From Eretmocerus hayati (Eukaryota > Arthropoda > Insecta > Hymenoptera > Aphelinidae), in contig CM056742.1 in the NCBI GenBank assembly GCA_029851415.1, forward strand, positions 90,510,748-90,574,747: a stretch of 64,000 nucleotides of DNA, written 5' to 3'. A program made the translations under genes and the position numbers. Below the pieces are notes generated by a model. It was not told where the DNA came from and ran no database searches. It saw only the letters and a list, made by a program, of their open reading frames with translations. Each line of letters begins with the position of its first letter. The stretch's first letter is position 1. This document shows, one piece after another, positions 11,220-22,900 of the stretch.

Positions 11220-11760
11220 CAGGGTTTGTAACGAAACTTATGTTTCGTTTCGTTTCGTTCATTTCGGTGAGATTTCAATAATGTTTAGTTTCGTTTCGTT
11301 TTTCAATAACCATAATCAAAATTCCAGAATTTGGTTTAGTTTTTCCCATAAACGAAACTAAACTTAATATTTTGATTTGAATTACGTTTTTCATTCCGTT
11401 TATGAGAAACGAAACTAAACAAAAACGAATTATGGTTGAGCTAGAAACTTAACAAATCCCAACAAAAATGTCGGTGAGAGAAACGAAACAAAACGTTAAT
11501 CATGCATAATTACGGTTACAATAAACGAAACGAAACATAATCGATATGTTTCGTCAGAAAACCAAACGAAATCAAACGAAACTATTTCGTTTGAGGGGAG
11601 GAAAGTAAACGAAAGTAATTTCGATTATGATTATGATAAACGGAACTAAACGAAATTGATATGGATTATGTTTATTATGAACGAAACTAAACGAAATCGA
11701 TTTGAATTATTTTCATGATAAACGAAACTAAACGGAATATATTTCAATTATGATATAAGA
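11220..11760. repeat. Left subterminal repeats of the hAT-like element
   Basis: Dozens of degenerate copies of AACGAAAC(T)AAACGAAAT, often with TTTCGTTTCG inversions. These resemble the clustered subterminal transposase-binding motifs known in hAT elements. Confidence 0.7.
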
Positions 11761-13439
11761 CATCAGACGTAATCAATATGAGTAAACATCATTTGGAACG
11801 GAAGCCGAGCGTATTGATATACAGGAACGGTTGCATGAGCGAACGCAAATTTTCTCCTCCACCCCCCCCCCCCGCCTCTCATCCGCTTTCGGCAAGACTT
11901 CGGCAGAACAGTGGTAGGTAATGGACAACACCCATGCTAGTCGATCGGAATTTCTTTCGAAATGTCTCGACGTGCATGTCTGAGCATCCGAAAAATTTAC
12001 AACAACAGACGACGATGGTGGCGACGATCCTAACTCTATGACCCACAAGGCTTCGTGACGTGGGCACCCGAGTTTGCAAAAAAATTATGGGAAATGTACT
12101 ATCTGATTAGTATACTATCTAATAGTATTCCATTCAAACAAGGGCTGTCAAGTCAATGTGATGATTGGTGAAATCTCAGAAATTTTCTTCAACAGCGCGT
12201 ATGAGCTGCCAGCTCCCAGAGGAGTCTTTGGATTTGGGAATTTGGGGTTCACACAGACCTGAGTGCTTTGGGAACCAACAGTGAGGATAGGATATGGGAT
12301 CAGTATTGGACACATTTCTATTATTTCAGCATTAATGCAGTTACGTGAATTTGCATTCCACTGCACCATCTCCGTTCGATCGTTGCATTAGTAACGGCAC
12401 AACACTTGGTGATGGGGAGGGTCTCTCTACCCTCCCTAGGCGAGAGGATTGAAGTCCACAGGCCAATAACGCAAAAAAGAAGGAGAGCAGATACGGTGAA
12501 AGCGACCGGCCAATCTGCGAGCGCCCTCCGGGTTGGCCATGTTGGATTCCGGTGGCTGCGCGAGGAAGTGAGCTGAGTCTGAGCGCCGGAGTGAGCAGAC
12601 CTTCTTCATATGATTGTGGTCTCAGTGAAACCACCTGACTGGACCTTGTATGATTTCGTGCTCCGCGGCAACTAACGAGCTTTTCTATCGAGCACACCAT
12701 ACAATAATGATCATTTTGGGGACATAAGAGAACTTACTTCACGGTAGCAGAAGTCTCGTACGGATAGTAACACCACGATTGCTGCAAAAAAAATCGCCCG
12801 AGTTTTCTTAGCACCTAAAAACTCCCCAATCTCTTTTTGAAAGAACTCAGGTGTGTACAAATTATGAAAAACTTGGTTTCCGATTGCGCTCAACGTGATC
12901 AGTTAGTCTGTATCGTTCCATCAATCTTTTAGTAACTTTGGTGTTACAGTTTCTCACAAGCCATATATGCAGCACGCCACAAAGACACAGGTCCGACAGT
13001 GTCACAGGTGGCCGCCGCAATGTGCTACTGTGCTACTCGCATCCACTCACATCGTTATGCCTTCGTCAATTGCAGACAGATTACGTGACTCTCATTACCT
13101 CAATTGAAAGTTTTGAGGGATACAAAAGTATCGGATGATCGAAGAATCCGTGAACTCCTGAGTGTAAAATCGATTCGAGGCATCGGAGCAAGGCATCAGT
13201 TGTCAGAGTTGGCTGCAATGCGACGATAGCTTAGAAAACTATCAGTATAATAGGATTATACGATATTTCTTAGAAACGATATTTGCTGATTTGCTTTGGA
13301 TAGGTAAGTACAGTCACTACCAAAACTCCATCGAAAAATGGAATTGTGTTCTGCGGGTCTCTATCTGCTTCAACGTTGACATCAAGGCCTCCATATTGTT
13401 TTGAATTTTAGAGTTTGCTGTCTCATTTGCTCTCACGTG

Positions 13440-13680
13440 CTATAGTGTACATCAAAAGGCGCGGTAGCGCCTTGCTGGCGAGTATATGAAAGAGAAGAAC
13501 ATGTGAGAAAGAGAGAGAGCGCGCGCAAGGCTGCCGTGCCTTATATACGCTGAGTTGGGCCGTTTTAACCTCACACATTTTTTCTAACTTACTTATTTCA
13601 TGCTTTTCTGGGTTCAGCAGGGTCTCATTCCCTCTGAACCCGTTATTTCGGTCCTCAACAAGGATATTGGCAAGTCATTT
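13440..13680. other. GC-rich island with small hairpins inside the hAT-like element
   Basis: Stands out from AT-rich surroundings: GGCGC-GGTA-GCGCC hairpin, a GAGAGAGAGCGCGCGC tract, a TATATA box-like site near 13532, and a hairpin with GGGTTCAG/CTGAACCC stem (about 13610-13642). It could be a small RNA gene or a promoter remnant; I cannot assign it. Confidence 0.25.
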
Positions 13681-15347
13681 CGCCGCTGACAGCGTTTAGT
13701 GCCAAAATACCTTACTCACTAATTTCGCCCCTTCCCAATTTTTTTGCGTCAAGATTTCAGCCGCGTCAAGACACTCGAAGTCGAACACAATCGATTTTTG
13801 GGGTCGACCACGTGGGACGATCGACCCCGAGAACACACGGATGATGTTTTGATGCAGCCGCATGTGTAGCAGACGGCGTTATTCCGCTCCAGCAATGACA
13901 TGTTGTTGCAGTAACATGTAACTTTTCTGACTATTTTGAAGCAGAGATTGAAAGCCAATCGTAGCACCGCCTGCAGCGAGCTTGTAGAAATCAGCTCTCA
14001 TTGTTGAGGGAATAAGAGCCACTTATTGTTGTGGGTTTTCTTGTCTGGAGTGATATGAGAATAAAAGGCCAAAATGTGTGTTATTCTCGCTGTTGTGCAG
14101 TGTCAAGATTTGATCTTCAAAAATATTTGGAAAATTTAGGATTTGATCGTGAAGAAAAATGAGTGCCAGTGTCAATCCACATTTCAGCCGTGTATTGACT
14201 TTCAGTTTCCTCAATACTTCAGAGAGACCCAACTCTGAAAAATTGTGCATCTCAAAGAAAATTTGATAAACCACTCTAGTCGAAGAAGAGTGTGACCAAT
14301 AGAATATCCTTCGTGTTGCTTTTCGTAGACCTGTCAATGTCCAACACATCAAGAAGGATCGTCTCTCACATTTAGATGTTGTGCTACAGGTCAGTCAATT
14401 GACGACTGTCCAAGAACAGTTGTGATATATAAGCACTGATATTTGGTGTTGCTCTGGTTATTACTTTTGAATATGATATGTCCATTGCGTAATACTCTAA
14501 CCCAAAGGTCTCAGCTAGACTTATACTCTCATATGGTATATGGATTTTACTTTCTTGGCACTAAATTTTGAATAGGATAAGAAAGTTGTACAGGGTTCAC
14601 CTGTTTCATCAAGAGTATTATGAAGAAAGAAAGGCACTTTTACGCTCTTGGTGGGAAGTGGTAAGTTCAAATTGAAAAAATTATTACTTGAGTTGTCAAT
14701 CACTAAACAAACTGGATCCGTACATCATCTATCTGGAAGTATGTTGAGGATCATTCAAACACATATCACATAATGCTACTGAACCTTCATTTCCCTCAGA
14801 ATGAGTTCGCACGAATTGCTCTAACTTTTTGGTGTGTTATAAATTACCAATGTGCTACATGGAATTTGTTTCAGTTTTTGGTCCTTGGAAAATGTTGAAC
14901 AACAGATGTAGTGTCATAATTCTATGTTTCAGTTATCAATTAGTTATTAGTTATTCACTCTGATATTTAGTATTCTCTCTTGCTGAAGAGTGGATGTAGT
15001 TCATCATCAGGGGAATTTTGCACAATGTAGAAGTTCCTCGTGATCCAAAAATTTTCTCTTGCAAGCACCATCACAAGTGGGTTAGGAGTCTTCGCATCAA
15101 CTCAAGTCAATTCCATGAACTAATTTCAAGAGTCGTGCTATCAAAAATACAAAGGTGTCCTTCTCCAGATTTTTCTTTGTTCATGATCAAAAAATGTTCA
15201 TCTTGGAATGAAGCACACTAGTGTTAATTAGGAGAATGATTTTTATGGATGAGATACATAGAATTTTTTTTGTTTTCCTACATGCTACTATTTACAGCAT
15301 GTTTTTCAATCTCAGGATATTCAGTCATTACCATAGCCAAGTTTTGA

Positions 15348-16162
15348 AATCTCCTCCCCCTCACTCCACTTTTTCCAAAAGTATAACTTGGCGAGTATGG
15401 CCATCCTTTCCCCCTATCACTTCATCTGGGATCAAAAATTGAATTTCAACTCTTGAGGGTCATGAAATCAAGGGAAACATGTCGAGTAACTATTTAGCAA
15501 AATTTAGCAAAATTTAAACATGAAAAAAATGGGTAGAAAATGAAAAATATTAATTTCAACTCTTGAGAGTCGTGAGATCAAGAAAAGTATGTCGAGTAAT
15601 TGTTTTGCAAAATCTGAACGTGAAACGCATGGAAAAGGATTGATTACATTACGATTTGACTTTCTCGGTAATTTTGACTCATCTTGAGTTACTCACCATC
15701 TCTACTGAATTTTAAACTAAACCGATCAATGCTAGATTGAATTTTCTGGTTTCCTTTTCTTCTCAATGGTCTGAATGAATTATTTTCATTACATCTCATA
15801 GACGAAGGAGATGGCGAGAAACTCAAGTTGAGTCAAAATTACCGAGAAAGTCAAATCGTAATGTAATCAATCCTTTTCCATGCGTTTCACGTTCAGATTT
15901 TGCAAAACAATTACTCGACATACTTTTCTTGATCTCACGACTCTCAAGAGTTGAAATTAATATTTTTCATTTTCTACCCATTTTTTTCATGTTTAAATTT
16001 TGCTAAATTTTGCTAAATAGTTACTCGACATGTTTCCCTTGATTTCATGACCCTCAAGAGTTGAAATTCAATTTTTGATCCCAGATGAAGTGATAGGGGG
16101 AAAGGATGGCCATACTCGCCAAGTTATACTTTTGGAAAAAGTGGAGTGAGGGGGAGGAGATT
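15348..16162. mobile_element. 815-bp palindromic element (MITE-like) nested in the hAT-like element
   Basis: Arms of about 355 bp (15348-15702 and 15808-16162) are nearly perfect reverse complements around a roughly 105-bp spacer. The ends read AATCTCCTCCCCCTCACTCC and its complement. No clear target duplication is visible and there is no ORF. The near-identity of the arms suggests recent insertion or arm homogenisation. Confidence 0.75.
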
Positions 16163-17414
16163 ACTTATTCTTCGATGTCAACAGCAGAACGAGACTGACA
16201 ATGTCGCAGCTCCAGCTATGCGTACTGTAAACATTCTCACAAATCTCGAGCAAGGTAGATATAACTACAATAGAGCGTTTCTTACATCCCACTTAGGTAT
16301 TCCTGCACAATAATTGTATCCGAGCAATATCGAACCTCACTGACATACAGATCTACAAGTTTATTGATTGGTGGATTCATCAAGCTGATACCAGTTATGC
16401 AGCTCTAAAAATTTCATTATGAGGTCAGTAAACAATATTTGTATTTTCGTTGAAGAACTTATTTTCGTACTGTATCCCAATGTTCTGTCTTCCAGAAAAT
16501 GTTGATTTGTCTGTAAATGTATCGTACTTGTAGAAGTTTGAGAGCAATTGAATATAAATAAATACGAGAAATCGGTGAAGTTATACAAAATCAATCATAA
16601 TTCCCACGACTTTATCTAGGTTGACCCCTACATAACGCAGGAGTGCGTGGTTATGGCTCTTCGAATGAACCTTCAACCCTCTTCTTCCGAGAGATCTCAA
16701 CTTGGAGTAGAATGTACCTGAAATCATTCGCGTGAACCTAACTCTGCAGATTTTGGAACAAACAACAATATCTTCTATGATTCCATTGGATGGGGAGATT
16801 TTTGTCGCATCTAGAAGTGGCCCACCCCAAGGGATTCCTCTTTATCGTCGAACCCTATGACTACCCTAAAATGGATCAAAGAAAATCCTTTGGATACACA
16901 AATCGATGGGATATCTTGCAATGTGTGGGACGCTTCACTCAAGATTTTTTTCTAATGCCAAACCTCCTGAAAAAAATCTCCGGTTCAATGGCCTTTGGAA
17001 TGATACACTATTTATGAAAGGAACTGTGCGGTCAAATTTGTTTCGTGGAATTTCGATATTTTTCGTTTCTTAGTCAATTGATTGCTGTCTAACTCTCGGC
17101 TCGGTCCTGGGTGACCCCTCTTGGCATACCTAAGCCCCCCAAATAATAGTTGTGTGTTAACGAAATCAGCACGAGGACTCCAGGCCTTTATCGAGGAAGG
17201 ACTCCACAGCTATCACACTGTAGCCTCCCAGTGCTCCCTATCCACCCCCCTCCCTACACACACTCACACAGACACACATTCGGCCATCCCCATTGTTCAT
17301 ACGATCTGGCCGAAATCAAACTGTATCACACGACACGTATATACTGTTCTTTACCGTTATTGCGCCGAAGTGTTGCACAGATTTGATGGAGGGGGGGGGG
17401 GTTGGCTTGGCTCA

Positions 17415-17897
17415 ACGTTTTGAATTATGTTGATTTGTTTCGATTACGTTTAGTTTCGTTTATCATAAACATAATTAATTTTGATTTCGTTTAGTTTCGT
17501 TTATCATAAACATAATTAATTTCGATTTCGTTTATTTTCGTTTATCTCAACAAAATTTCGGTTGGAATCAATCTCCATAACTAATGAATCGTAATTCGTT
17601 TCTGTTTGGTTTCGTTTCTCATCAACGACATCAGGATCAATTTCGTTTCGTTCCGTTTTTGAATGAACGAAACGAAACTCAATTGCTTTTGAATATGTTT
17701 TCATCTCTGTTCAACGAAACGAAAATCAGAATAATTATGTTTTGTTTCGTTTACCTAATTCTGTGGATATAATGTTTACGTTTAGTTTCGTTTTTCATGA
17801 ACGAAATTATGATTGATTTCGTTTAGTTTCGTTTTCCAATAAACGAAACGAAACATATTTAATAATTTCGTTTAATTTAGTTTAGTTACAAACCCTG
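17415..17897. repeat. Right subterminal repeats of the hAT-like element
   Basis: Inverted counterpart of the left array: TTTAGTTTCGTTTATCATAA-like units ending in GTTACAAACCCTG. Confidence 0.7.
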
Positions 17898-17905
17898 ATT
17901 ACCCG

Positions 17906-19300
17906 AAGTCAGTCCAAATCATCGATTTCCCCATATTTCAACTTACAAACGTAAGACATACTTGAGTGATGCACAACGAGAGTCCAAATCTGAGGTGTGC
18001 ATACGGAGGCATGTTGGGTACAGTTATCTCATCAATCAGACGTAATATGAACAAAATTGCCAGCGAGAAAAAAACAATGATTCAATTTTATTGATTATTC
18101 AAGGATTCCCACTTCATTCATGATCAGCTATTGACTTTCATCTGAGAGTGTGTATGTGCGTGCGTTTGAGTGTGTTAATGTGTGTATATGTGTAGGTGAG
18201 TGAGTTCGTGTTCGTACAAAGGTTCAAATTGCCATGTAAATCAAATCATGTATGCGCGAATCACACGCAACCGTTGAAATTGCTGACCCACCTTATCCAA
18301 TTAGAATTAATTTCACAAGCTCATCATAGAGATCTGGGATACGATTCCGATCTCAGTTCGCCCACTAGATGCGAGAGATAAAGGATCTTGGATGTTAGTT
18401 TGGCAAAGGATGTAAGTCTGGTGGATTCACGTTCTTTTGCCAGATCTCTTGCCATATATTGGTGTTTTAGGATAGCACCACACGCCACTCACGAAATAAC
18501 GGATCTGTTTCATCATTAGTGATGGAAGATATCCATAATCCCACTATCATGATTAAGCGCCCCTCGAGTATTTCGATGATAGCATTCAGACGTATTTTTC
18601 TCAATTCTCATTTGAATGGACTCACGCCCGCCCGTTTGACCGCCACAGAATTAATCAGAGCTCCACATGATTCCGCAGCTCTAAGAGAGGAGGTCATCAC
18701 TTTTATGTATGAGTAGACAGATATTCGAGCTCCAGAGGTAGGTCCCTTCGGGGAACTTTATGTTTTGTCTCATTCCAGTGTCGATTCCTTGCGTAACAGG
18801 ATGAGTTGCCATGAGATATTCCATGTCAAGCCGCCTTTAGGATCGGAAATTCCGATGTAATGGATCTCTACTGATCTCAACTGCCTTCTGTGAGATCACA
18901 ATGTCCTCTAGATAGCATCTTCAATCAATAGTAAATAACACGGAGAACGTCTTATAACCGATGATAACAGCCATGCCGTACGTACCTCGTTTTGATGCGT
19001 GAAAGCTATCTTGAGCTGTGATTCTCTCGATTTGAGCACTCAGTCTTGATTTTGGCAGAATATCTCGATTTCCATTGATTTTTTCAACGGCATATCGAAA
19101 CGCCACTTCTTGATCATCATCTGAGGGATGGAAGAGCCCACCTTTAACAGGAATCCCATCGATTAAAGAAGTACTCGATCGCTCAGTGTATAAGCCTTAT
19201 TGAAGGAAGGGATGGAAGGGAAACTGGATTACAAGAGTATAATGATGCATCATGCTTCCAATCCCATGCAAAATTCCATGCCACATAGTATATAGGAGGG
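17906..19300. other. AT-rich non-coding interval with a (GT)n tract
   Basis: A degenerate GTGTGT tract lies at about 18149-18205. Otherwise I see no coding, repeat or RNA signal. Confidence 0.5.
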
Positions 19301-19849
19301 TGTATTCTGCAACGGTCAGTTGCAGGAGGCTTCTTGGTCAGCCCTTTGCCTGGCCTCGTCGTAGCCTTGGACTAGACGGATTTTGGGCTAATCAAAGGTA
19401 CGTTCCTCTATTTCATTGTGGTACACCCGAGTCGCAGAGGGTAGTGGAGTAGCAGTTGACAGTGCTCAAATAGGCTGGTAACTCCCACTACCGGGTGGGG
19501 AGTAGCACTTATTCGCCCACACTGCTGGGCGCTGCAGCGCTGCGGGAGCTTCGCTGCGCATCACCGGCCGCGGATCTTGGGATTGAAGCCACCTGGTGTA
19601 GACCCCCCTGTATGTTGGGCTCTGTAAATCCACCGTGCGCCAGGAGCTCGCTAAGTGAGGGATGAGTAATCGCGCTGCGGATGTTCCAGTGCTCACGTGA
19701 GACTCAATTGTTCGTGTGTATGACCCAGACTTGTGCTAACAACCGCTGGTTACGTGGGCAGCACACACCGCATTCTTCTCAGGGCCACCGCACCCTACGC
19801 ACGGGCCGGGTCACCCTAGAGGGTGACCCGGCCCGGACTAACTTACAGA
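19300..19849. other. GC-rich non-coding block upstream of dispersed repeat copy 2
   Basis: The block is GC-rich with a stretch CTCCCACTACCGGGTGGGGAG near 19485, reminiscent of retroelement untranslated sequence. It holds a strong hairpin at 19802-19835. No reading frame is convincing. Confidence 0.4.
19802..19835. other. 16-bp perfect stem hairpin
   Basis: CGGGCCGGGTCACCCT, an AG centre, then its exact reverse complement. The core GGGTCACC/GGTGACCC also forms the hairpin at the end of the 3' LTR near 62674-62694, which suggests the 19.3-20.2 kb block is related to that LTR class. Confidence 0.7.
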
Positions 19850-20165
19850 CCACGAGAGAGGAAGTGGAAAAAGGAGAGAGACGTAGCCAGGCAGTCCAGG
19901 TGCAGCAGAAGTATAGGTGTAGTGCTCATCCAGATGACGTCAGCTAATGTGGTGAGTGGACTTCAGGATGTTTCCCTAGCGTGCGTTCATCCTGATAGCT
20001 GCCCCTATCGCGGAGAATCGTGTTGCGTAGGCTAGCTACCGAACAGTCTATACCCCAGCTCGACGACGTGGTAAGCACCTTTTCTTCCACCGAGTGGCCT
20101 GGGCGCCGTTCAGGGTCCACAGATTCACGACGTCGTAACCAGTCCACCCAACTCCCCGCGCTCGG
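19850..20165. repeat. GC-rich dispersed repeat, copy 2
   Basis: Homologous to 9411-9745 in the same orientation (GATGACGTCAGC, CGGAGAA-CGTGT, GCTCGACGAC, TCCACCCAACTCCCCGCG). The two are diverged, so both are old copies. Confidence 0.55.
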
Positions 20166-20504
20166 CATAGCCCTGTGCTTGGCCGCTTAGCGAAGCATCT
20201 CAGTGGGCTTCATGACTTGGTGTACGGTTTTGCAGGGAATCTTCCTATAGTTGACTGGGCCGGGCCTTGTGAGCACACGACTTGTTAACCATGCGTCATA
20301 TCTATGACCCTTATCGTGAGAAATAATGTAACGCTGCTTCGTGGGAATGAATAAATATATCCTGTCAATCACGAATTCGCAATTCATATACTCAAGAGCC
20401 AGTTGTGGACCCAGGAATTTGTACATATATTTCAAACAGTGTTAAAAGGAATTTTGGTGGGTTCATGGTCTGAGGGGAATACTCAATTTTTTCAGTCCGA
20501 CTTA
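20166..20504. other. AT-rich non-coding spacer
   Basis: Nothing recognisable beyond low-complexity AT-rich DNA. Confidence 0.5.
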
Positions 20505-20506
20505 TA

Positions 20507-22182
20507 CTGTATTCATCCGAATATAAGACGCACATTCCTCTATCTATCGTAGGATTCAGAAAATCGGAGTAAGGATTATACGCGGGTGCGGCTTATACTC
20601 GGAGCCGCTGATCATTCATCATGAGCGTGAACACCAAAACGCACCAAACCATTCGACTACCTATAGCTAGAATATTGTGCACTGATTTTCTTGATTTTGT
20701 CCAAAATTGAGTAGACTCTATATGGAGGAATCACATAAACTTCTGACTTTTGGCTCCTGAAAGTGGTAATGCTGAAAAACGCTGTGTACATGTCTGAAAA
20801 TTTCTAGACAACTTCTTTGATGTCTCTGAGAACATAATCTCCCGTGTGGATCATCTGGAAAAAATTGCTAAACGATTAACAGAACAAAGTCTTGTGCCAC
20901 ATTTTGGGGATTTCCTAAAGATTCGGTCCGAAATTTGCATTGATTGGGTGAGGGTCGGTGGTTGACCGGCTGAAGATGTCTTATAGAATACTCGAATGAA
21001 TGTGAAAAATCCTCAACTTTTAGAGTTCATGATTGAGATCGCCAAATGGTAATGATGGAGGCTTATGACCTATCGAGAGGTGTCAAAAACACACCAAATA
21101 TCGGTGTGTTTCGGTCCTACCAGATCTCATCATCCATTGGCTTACAAGATGCAAATATTAGATACGACCTTAGTCATTCTTATACAAATCCAAATGCAAA
21201 TACAAATGGAGTGTCTTTCAATAATTTGAAAGATTTTATGGAACGTTTCATGACGACGCCGTCTATGTAAGGTTCTCAGTAGCCCGTACTTGTACCAATG
21301 GGACTTCAAGACGCGCTAGAGTCGGAGAGTAGCGAGGTGGTTATGGTATCTTGATACTATCATCCATCATTTATCGGTGGTTTGGAGTCCGTCCGTCGAT
21401 TACAGCGAGTGTATACCGCTGAGAATGACGTAAATATATCATGAGTGACACTAATTTTCTTCCGGTTGAATGCGACTCCTTGATTCTCGCGTTGATGTAC
21501 ATGGACTTGCGATGAATCGATTCCTTCATTCTTGCAAGAGTGAGACAAGTATCTCTAGGATACGCCAAAAGGTGTATGAGCCTAAGAACAGGAGTAATGA
21601 TTTTCCATTGATATGGAGTGACAGACTGTTCAATGCGTGTCACGACTGAGTACATCGATGTTCATCTTCCTGAAAGGAATAAAGCAAACTTTTGAATTGT
21701 GAGAAACATGCTCGCAGAAGTACAGATCCTGCTGTGATATGCTAAAACCATGGAGGCTTAACGAATTTTGAGAGTTGGTCCGGATGACACGTCATTTTGT
21801 CGATTTTCGGGTATTTTCTCGCACTTCATCGGCTCTGCTGTCTATCCACATACAAATCAGGTGTACCCTTTTGGGACATCCGAACGAAGGAAATTTGACT
21901 GGTGAGGCCTCATTACACGTTACACAGCCCAAATGATGGTGGTATGACAGCAAAAGTGAAAAAAATCTGGAATTTGGTCATATGTGCACTGACCTTTTTC
22001 ATTTTATTTAAAATTCATTTGACTAAATATATGCACTGATTCCCCCAGTTCTGCTGGAATTCACTTGATTATCTCAAAAATATCGTGCTGCTTCTATTGG
22101 GGTTGAGAAAAATCAAACATATCGATCTTAAGAGTGGGGTGCGGCTTATATGCGGGTGCGGTTTATATTCGGATAAATACAG
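20507..22182. mobile_element. 1.7-kb non-autonomous DNA transposon with TA duplication
   Basis: Left end CTGTATTCATCCGAATATAA and right end (reverse complement) CTGTATTTATCCGAATATAA, each flanked by TA (20505-20506, 22183-22184). An internal GCGGGTGCGGCTTATA motif recurs near both ends (20576-20600 and 22138-22160). A TA duplication fits Tc1/mariner or pogo-type elements. No transposase frame is visible. Confidence 0.6.
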
Positions 22183-22184
22183 TA

Positions 22185-22660
22185 ATATCATTCATCTTGA
22201 TTTTTGCCAGTCCATCAATCACTAGGACTTGATACCACTGATTTTATTCTTAATCATAAACTGATCTTCGCAATTAGCATTGTATCTCGTTGGATAAATG
22301 CAGTGTTTGGCTGCGTTAACACATATGCCTCGACTGCTTATAACCCATACACCTTCACCACTTCAATGCCAAATGTCTTCAAATCTATTTGGTGAAGCTT
22401 AACGACAAACTTCTATCAATTTCATGATCCTGAAGATCATCTCCCTCTCCAAACAAATGAGATCAACGACAAATGTCTATCACATTGATAATTTGGAAGA
22501 ATCACCATTCCCAACTATATGAACATCTTGCTGGTACAAATTTTTTTGTCTCAAACATTGAGGGGATACTCAAGGCCAGTCGGGAGTTCCAGCAGAAGAG
22601 CAACCAGTCACGCGCCGGGTTCCAAAACAATATCTAATTTTCGAATAATGACGAACACTT
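22185..22660. other. AT-rich non-coding spacer
   Basis: Only a weak repeat of AACGACAAA(C/T)-TCTATCA (22402 and 22472) is visible. Confidence 0.4.
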
Positions 22661-22900
22661 TTCGGATCGAATCATCGAGTCAGCGCATTCACCAATGAAA
22701 TTCACAAATATTTGAGATTTGTAGCCTCCCAAAACTCGCGATATATTCTGCAGGATTTGGGCCTCTGGGATCTTGGAATACACGATTGCCGTTTCCTGAA
22801 TTTCGCAGAATATATCACGAGTTTTGAGACGCAACAAAGCTCAAACGATTGGAGGTTTTATTGTGAAGCGCGCTTACTCGATGATTTAGCCCGAAAAGTA
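22660..22900. repeat. Degenerate hairpin of ~95-bp arms
   Basis: About 22662-22757 pairs with 22800-22897: TTTTCGG...ATCATCGAGT...AACTCGCGATATATTCTGC against its diverged reverse complement. The central part also carries the outer end of the large inverted duplication. Confidence 0.6.

Larger units (their letters stand above)
11220..17897. mobile_element. hAT-like non-autonomous element, 6.7 kb, 8-bp target duplication
   Basis: Ends are CAGGGTTTGTAAC (11220) and GTTACAAACCCTG (to 17897), flanked by the 8-bp direct duplication ATTACCCG (11212-11219, 17898-17905). An 8-bp duplication with CAGGG-type ends is the hAT signature. Both ends carry about 0.5 kb of degenerate AACGAAACTAAACGAAAT-like subterminal repeats in opposite orientation. 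Inside these, poly-C (11862-11873) and poly-G (17389-17401) tracts sit at matching positions, so the inverted similarity reaches about 0.7 kb. I see no transposase. A separate 0.8-kb palindrome lies inside. Confidence 0.72.

Noticed and set aside
12341..12700. 119-aa minus-strand ORF in a GC-richer patch
   Set aside because: No domain, isolated, composition looks like untranslated repeat.
16790..17017. 75-aa ORF in the hAT-like element
   Set aside because: No recognisable transposase motif and not extended in any frame.
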